A program made the translations under genes and the position numbers. Source: Platerodrilus igneus (Eukaryota; Arthropoda; Insecta; Coleoptera; Lycidae). From it: 64,000 bases of DNA. The stretch lies in contig JARFIW010000139.1 of assembly GCA_036346225.1 (NCBI GenBank), positions 7,378,001 through 7,442,000 of the forward strand, in the 5' to 3' direction. The first letter of the stretch is position 1; each line of letters starts with the position of its first letter. This document shows, piece after piece, positions 59,148 through 64,000 of this stretch. The notes beneath the pieces were generated by a model. The model searched no databases. It was not told where the DNA came from and worked only from the letters and a program-made list of their open reading frames with translations.

Positions 59148-60480
59148 TCAGAGGAGCGGATGACTTGTAGCGGTCTTCAATAGCGGGACTAATAGAAGGT
59201 GAAACATTAGAGGCGGTGGTATCCGGCTCATGCGAGCCTGGTTACTAGCAGCGAAAACGAGTTTAGACGAAACGCGATCGGAATGCAATAAAGAACGACG
59301 ACGTTGATTGCATTGACGGCATGAAAAAGTAGACTTGCATTTATTTAAAATGTGAGAATTGCTAAGGCAATTAATGCAAAGATGTTGGTTTTTTGCAAAG
59401 TTGTAGCGATCTTGTGAAAAAAGTTTGACGAAATCATTACAGCAATAAAGATTGTGATCTTGTTTGCAAAGCGGACATTTATTAACATTAGACTTCGTCT
59501 GGACTAACATGGAAACGGCAGAGCGAGACCTAGCATTGTTGTTAGTATGAACAATTTTATTTAAATCAGATTTATGATTGACCGACAAATTTGATAAAGA
59601 TTTACAAGTTTTTTTCAAGTAAGCAATTACGTCTGCATAGAATGGAATAGAAGAGTGATCCTGATGCAACCTAAAATTGCGGGAATTGTGCACATCCAGA
59701 CGATTTAGTATCACTTACACCAAGATAAAGTCCCATTCCTCTACAGGCAAATCAAACTTCTTAAAGGCTTGCAAGTTATCCGTAAAAGTGTCTACTAATT
59801 TTTGCAAACCTGATGGGCGATCAGAATTCAATTTTGGAGATTTTTCAATATTTTCCCAAAGAGCAGAAGTGATGCGGTGAATAATACGATATTTTTCGCG
59901 AATTTTATTATATACAAGGGGGTAATTTGATGCGGTTTGATAAAAATTTTTAATGGTAAGTAATGCGGAATTTTTCAAAGCGGACTGAAGGTAGAAAAAT
60001 TTATCGACGTCGGAGAGGTCGTCATTATACTGAATCAATCTATCAAATCGATCAATAAAGGTTTCGAACGTACTGATATCACCGTCAAATGAAGGGAGAA
60101 TCAACGACGGTAGTATCATTTTGGATTTTGCACTATGTGAAGGTGCGGATCAACCTTCCACAGGAGAGGCAAGATTGATTGGAAATAACTTGAAATAAAG
60201 AGCTTTAACTAGAAAAAAAGGTATTGTCAAAGCGCTTTCTGATTGAATTCTCTATTTCAAACTGATTATCCGCGTCTTCAGCCGAAGCGATTTCACCAAT
60301 AATGAAATTATGCTGCTCAAAAAAGTTTTCTTTAATTGTGTCGATTGGCGGGTATTGAACCTGGAAGAGTTCTAAAACACTGGGTTCAATTACAATCTTG
60401 CTAGCGATTTCAAAGATCTCCTGAAGGGAGTTAATTTGCTTGTTTCTTATAAAATACGCCTTTTGGAGTCTGTTTGCCAT
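59148..60480 (-). pseudogene. BEL/Pao gag remnant
   Basis: The structural protein of the particle. Reading starts at ATG 60480 (MANRLQKAYF). A frameshift lies between 60205 and 60119, then the DUF1759-type segment FDGDISTFETFIDRFDRLI follows. A premature TAA stands at 59715-59717, just before the segment that continues in the same frame to 59148. The end carries zinc-knuckle cysteines (CPLCKQDH, CINCLSNSH, CRQC). The last His region before SLLH is altered to RRR. Confidence 0.85.
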
Positions 60481-60801
60481 GATTAGAAATTACTAAAGCG
60501 AAAGCGAAGAAAAACAAGCGGGAAAAATATGCGAAAGCAAAAAGAAACTTTTAATGTTTGCACTAATATAAAGCAGGCAATTAGTATTGATTACCGCGCT
60601 TTATGTGAAAATCCAAATTAAACACTATAAATAATTTAAAGACCAAATTCGAATATTAATCAACCAAGTATGTACCTATAAGATAATAACTTCCAAGATA
60701 CATAAATCCTAGACCTTGATAAGCGATATCTAACAACGTAAAGTAATACAAATGTTAGAGCTTGAAGGTAACATTCAGATGGGGCGAGAATTGATCATAT
60801 A

Positions 60802-61171
60802 TGTTATTGCGGCGGTTAACTTCGATAACCACAGATGGTGAGATACGTGGACATATATACTTAACAATAAGAATAGCGGAAATCTTCAAGTACTTACCTA
60901 AGTTATTAGATTTAGCGGTGTTCGAAAAACTAATGGTAAAAAACGTCGTCCTTTTGGCAGAAGTTCGTATCTGTCTAACAAAAATACCATGGCGACGCAC
61001 AGCACACTTTTAACTAAGATTTCGCAGTACATAATAACACAGAGTAGCTTGAAGGCTAAATCGCGACAAATCTAATGATAGTTAATGTCCACAGGGCGGA
61101 TGCGAGTTTACCTGCAAGCTTCATATTATGTTATAACTAGCAGTAAATTAAATATAAATACAAACGGAACA
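60802..61171 (-). repeat. BEL/Pao 5' LTR
   Basis: In element orientation it begins TGTTCCG and ends ATAACA. The internal region starts at 60801. Confidence 0.92.
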
Positions 61172-61764
61172 GATTTATTAAATATACGAAATAGAAATTG
61201 AAAAAAGCATTTTATGGGTTAATCCGTTTAACACGTAACAGTATCCATCCTTTTCTGAACTCTAAGTAGACTTAATTTTCTTCATCTTGTCAAAAGAGAT
61301 CTTGAATGTTGTAAATTGAAATAGATTTCCTTCTTCAAGTTCATTTTTTTAATAAGCTTGTTTTTCGCTCTGCCGCTGTTACATATTTCTACAGGACAAG
61401 TAAATTTACTATTACTCGCTAAAGTTTTAAATCTAACTTATTAAGGACACCTGTAACGTCAGCTAGGAACACTAGATCACACAATTAATCAATGTTGGAG
61501 AATTCTGAAATGCCTTTTCCTTTCGAGTAAACAGTTCTAGAATTTCTTTTCATAAGCTGCAAAATCTGTTCAAAGTTATCTGCTTACTAAGTCACCTAGG
61601 AGGTTAAAAACAAATTACGTATCCGAATTCACTGTACAGACAAGCAGTATTTTCTTTTAATTGAGTGAACAAGCCTGATTCAACACCGATCATACCAAAA
61701 AAAAACAACAAACAACATACAAAAAAACGCAATATTTTTGTGAAAGGTGAGAATATTTTTACTT
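61172..61764. other. No supported gene
   Basis: AT-rich sequence between the BEL/Pao element and the mariner remnant. Confidence 0.4.
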
Positions 61765-62860
61765 TAATTCAAAGTATATACCCTGTCAAAAGTCTGTCTT
61801 GGCTCTTCTTACATGTGGTCATTCTTTTAATGAAATTCTTCAACGCGTTTTCGCATAATAGCGGTTATATTTCGCCAACAACAGCTCTTAAGTGGTCTGT
61901 GAATGCTTGAATAGTTGATCAAACATTTGCGTAGACTTTAATTTAGCCCCAAAGAAAAACGTCTAGTGGTGTTAACCCACACGATCTTTGCGACCAATTC
62001 AAGTAAGTCTCTATTTTGAAAAATCCCACGTCCAGGAAATTTTTGACGCAATAGAGTTGTTTCATGAGCTGTATGGCATGCGTTGCCGTGCTACCTAAAA
62101 TAAACGCCTTCTACATACATAATATCAATTTGAAGCCAAAAAAGGTAGTCAGCATGGTTCGGTAACGCAATCCATTCACTATAATGGTCAAACCAGCTGC
62201 ATTTTCGAAAAGCATGGTCCAATTACACCGCTACCAAAAATCGAACTAAACTGTCACTCGTTGTTCTTTGAAAGGTAGTTGCACTACTGCTCTTGGGTTT
62301 TCGGAACCACAGATACGACAATTTTGCTTATATACCTACTCAAACCTATGAAATTGAGCCTCATAACTGAATAATTTTGTCTAAAGAAATCATGATCTTG
62401 TTCATGCATTTCCAGGATCGAACCAAAACAAATGTATGGCGTTGTGTGTGATCAGCTGACTTTAATCCTTATGTAAGCATATATCTTTTTGCAAAATGCA
62501 GTGTAAACTGGCTTGTAATAGACTCAATTCCTGTGACCGTATTGAAATGGACAAACCTCAGTTTTTAACCACACTCTCAGCTATTGCGGCGATATTTTCA
62601 ACAGACCGGGCTGGACGAACTTGAGTTGGAGACTTCTCATCACTAACTTGTCCGAAACGTTCAAATTCATTGATTAAATTCACTGTTGTGCGAGAAGGTG
62701 TTTGATGATGACCAAAAGCAGTATCAACTTTACGAAGCGTCTCCGCACTATTTCCGCCATGTCGTGAATTTTTACTATTTGAATGCGTTATGCTAGTGTA
62801 TATCGATCCATATCTGAAAAATACACCGTTTTTACTTGTCAAACGTCTTTGAAATGACAA
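61765..62860 (-). pseudogene. Mariner-type (DDE) transposase remnant
   Basis: N to C on the minus strand: a helix-turn-helix region open for 100 codons (62860-62558; FGHHQTPSRTTVNLINEFERFG and RPARSVENIAAIAESV); then, with stops, SIRSQELSLLQASLHCILQKD; FSYEAQF, where the first catalytic Asp is Tyr; KQNCRICGSENPRA; ATHAIQLMKQLYCVKNFL; SQRSCGLTPLDVFLWG with the third acidic residue; then VYANV and a short tail. The length fits a full transposase. Terminal repeats were not found. CAAGGTGTTCGTGCG at 62921 faces the wrong way to be its own end. Confidence 0.85.
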
Positions 62861-63073
62861 TTGTTTGTTGATAGTTCAAGTCTGTAGCAAATAGTTGAAA
62901 ATTATATAAGATTAATTATACAAGGTGTTCGTGCGAAAACCTTGGATGCGTTTTTTGCAGGAGTTTGCAACCTTAGAAATTTGAAATTTTGATATCCTAT
63001 ATAGTCCATACAGGACAATATGTCAGTTTACTGTACTTGCCAATATAGTGCACCAGTCTCAAGTCACATCCCT

Positions 63074-63397
63074 TTAAAATTTTAAATTACACACAGCATA
63101 TAAATTTTTTCTTGGAGAACCAAGTGAATCAAATTCAGAAGGAATAACGGTGAATGAAGTAACTGTTAACTTCCCTTGACCAATAGCTAGTAGTAAATCA
63201 TTTTCTGACCTAGGATATATGTCTATACGTGTTACGTACTGATGTGTTAAATTAGTTGAAAGTAAATTAGCACCAATTGCAGTAGATAATTTAGTTGTTA
63301 GAAAAATTCCATATGTCAAAGAAACAACTTCGTACAAACTAACTTCAGAACCCCGTGTTATAAATCTGTTAGCAGTAGGAACCCGCTTGTTTATCAT
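63074..63397 (-). CDS. Mios-like (GATOR2 subunit) N-terminal fragment
   Basis: An uninterrupted 107-codon frame from ATG 63397. NRFITRGSEVSLYEV, then ANLLSTNLTHQYV, DIYPRSENDLLLAIGQ, LTVTSF and FDSLG follow, in order and spacing, the start of the WD40 propeller of Mios/missing oocyte, a GATOR2 subunit that promotes TORC1 activity at the lysosome. The match is from memory. Resemblance ends at VCN, where the family continues into the next WD40 strands, and a stop follows shortly after. It could be the first exon of a real gene continuing leftward through a 3' splice, or a truncated or retroposed copy. The Asn-Gly of the expected GQANG loop is missing, which favours a pseudogene. No poly-A tail is obvious. 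Confidence 0.5.
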   Translation of the reverse strand: MINKRVPTANRFITRGSEVSLYEVVSLTYGIFLTTKLSTAIGANLLSTNLTHQYVTRIDIYPRSENDLLLAIGQGKLTVTSFTVIPSEFDSLGSPRKNLYAVCNLKF

Positions 63398-63639
63398 GGC
63401 GACTAGAACGTACTACTTCTGTTTTGGACAAGTACAAGTCAGTAGATAGATTTAAAATAAAAATTCGACCACAAATGAATTGAATATGCCACATTAGAAA
63501 GTCAAAGCCAACAACAACTGATAACGGAAAACTCACGTAGCTATATGAATGCTTAAACAGTCGAAAAACACGTTATTAAACATTACAATCTCTAAGAAAA
63601 TACCTGATTTAATACTATGTTAAAAAGAGTAAATTTACC
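63398..63639. other. Short intergenic stretch
   Basis: Nothing recognised. This would be the upstream region of the Mios-like frame. Confidence 0.4.
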
Positions 63640-64000
63640 AATTTGGGTTTAGGCAAAACAGGGGAACAGTTCTGAGAGTGATAATGGAGAAAACAATAGA
63701 AAAAGGAGAAAGCGTATATCTAGGGTTTGTAGATCTGGAAAAAGCATTCGACAATGTAAAATGGAAAAAAAAGTTCGAAATACTCAAACAAATTGGAATT
63801 AGTTATAAGGACAGACCAATAGTACATAGTTTATACAAAGAGCAAACAGCAGTAATAGAATTAGAGCGTGAAAGTAGAGAAGTAAACATTAGGAAGGGGG
63901 TGAGACAGAGATGCGCCTATCCCCATTAATTTTAAACGTGTACATTGAAGAGGCAATGAATACTGTCAAATGCAGGAAGACATTTGGAATTGCTATGCAG
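63640..64000 (+). pseudogene. LINE reverse transcriptase, 5'-truncated, continues past the window
   Basis: Reads QFGFRQNRGTVLRVIMEK, then FVDLEKAFDNVKWKKKFEIL (motif A), IGISYKDRPIVHSLYKEQT and REVNIRKGVRQRC. A frameshift near 63915 precedes SPLILNVYIEEAMNTV. It belongs to the same LINE group as 36985-41870 but lies on the opposite strand and keeps motif A intact. Motif C lies outside the window. Confidence 0.9.

Larger units (their letters stand above)
54817..61171 (-). mobile_element. BEL/Pao LTR retrotransposon, full length but decayed (6355 bp)
   Basis: Two direct LTRs (371 and 370 bp) enclose gag, protease, reverse transcriptase, RNase H and integrase remnants in the BEL/Pao order on the minus strand. 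Flanks are aattt (54812-54816) and gattt (61172-61176), a 5-bp duplication with one change, as usual for this superfamily. The LTRs differ at about 12 of the first 120 positions by eye, so the insertion is old. No env-like frame is seen between integrase and the 3' LTR. I did not identify a convincing primer-binding site. Confidence 0.95.

Noticed and set aside
62921..62945. Terminal repeat of the mariner remnant
   Set aside because: CAAGGTGTTCGTGCG faces away from the transposase, so it cannot be its own right end.

Overview
This is AT-rich nuclear DNA from an arthropod, most likely an insect. The evidence is BEL/Pao and Ty3/gypsy LTR elements, hAT and Tc1/mariner transposons, endonuclease-RT LINEs of the arthropod type and a tRNA-derived SINE, with no bacterial gene organisation. 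The order cannot be fixed from the sequence. Nearly all recognisable coding sequence is transposon-derived and decayed. Two exceptions stand out: a long uninterrupted frame that runs off the left edge (1-2780, minus strand) and a short piece resembling the N-terminus of the GATOR2 subunit Mios (63074-63397, minus strand).

Layout. 1-2780: 926 open codons of a DDE transposase-like protein. 4485-4934: a small MITE-like element next to (TA)n tracts. 5357-8445: a satellite array of about 21 monomers of 147-149 bp. 9134-9752: a small acidic reading frame split by a 297-bp tRNA-derived SINE. 10278-12000 and 39114-40777: two copies of a 1.7-kb sequence with TG...CA ends and 4-bp target duplications (solo LTRs). 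13-24 kb, 33.8-35 kb, 43-43.8 kb and 52-53.8 kb: two dispersed non-coding families that I cannot assign. Family X carries a conserved exon-like block of about 40 bases between splice-like sites. Family Y carries an exon-like block with a short conserved frame.

25.5-31.9 kb is a nested stack. A LINE 3' end is interrupted by a composite with inverted 383-bp LTR-like arms around a gypsy integrase fragment. A hAT transposon with a perfect 8-bp target duplication sits inside the right arm. A 92-bp tandem repeat and a second LINE follow. 36.6-43 kb holds two LINE fragments; the larger is interrupted by both a solo LTR and a SINE. 54.8-61.2 kb is one full-length but broken BEL/Pao element on the minus strand. 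After it come a decayed mariner-type transposase, the Mios-like piece and a LINE entering from the right edge.

The elements do not form a pathway. They record successive insertions, and several boundaries are supported by target-site duplications and by restored reading frames in the interrupted host element. All family names come from reading translations by eye; no search was run.
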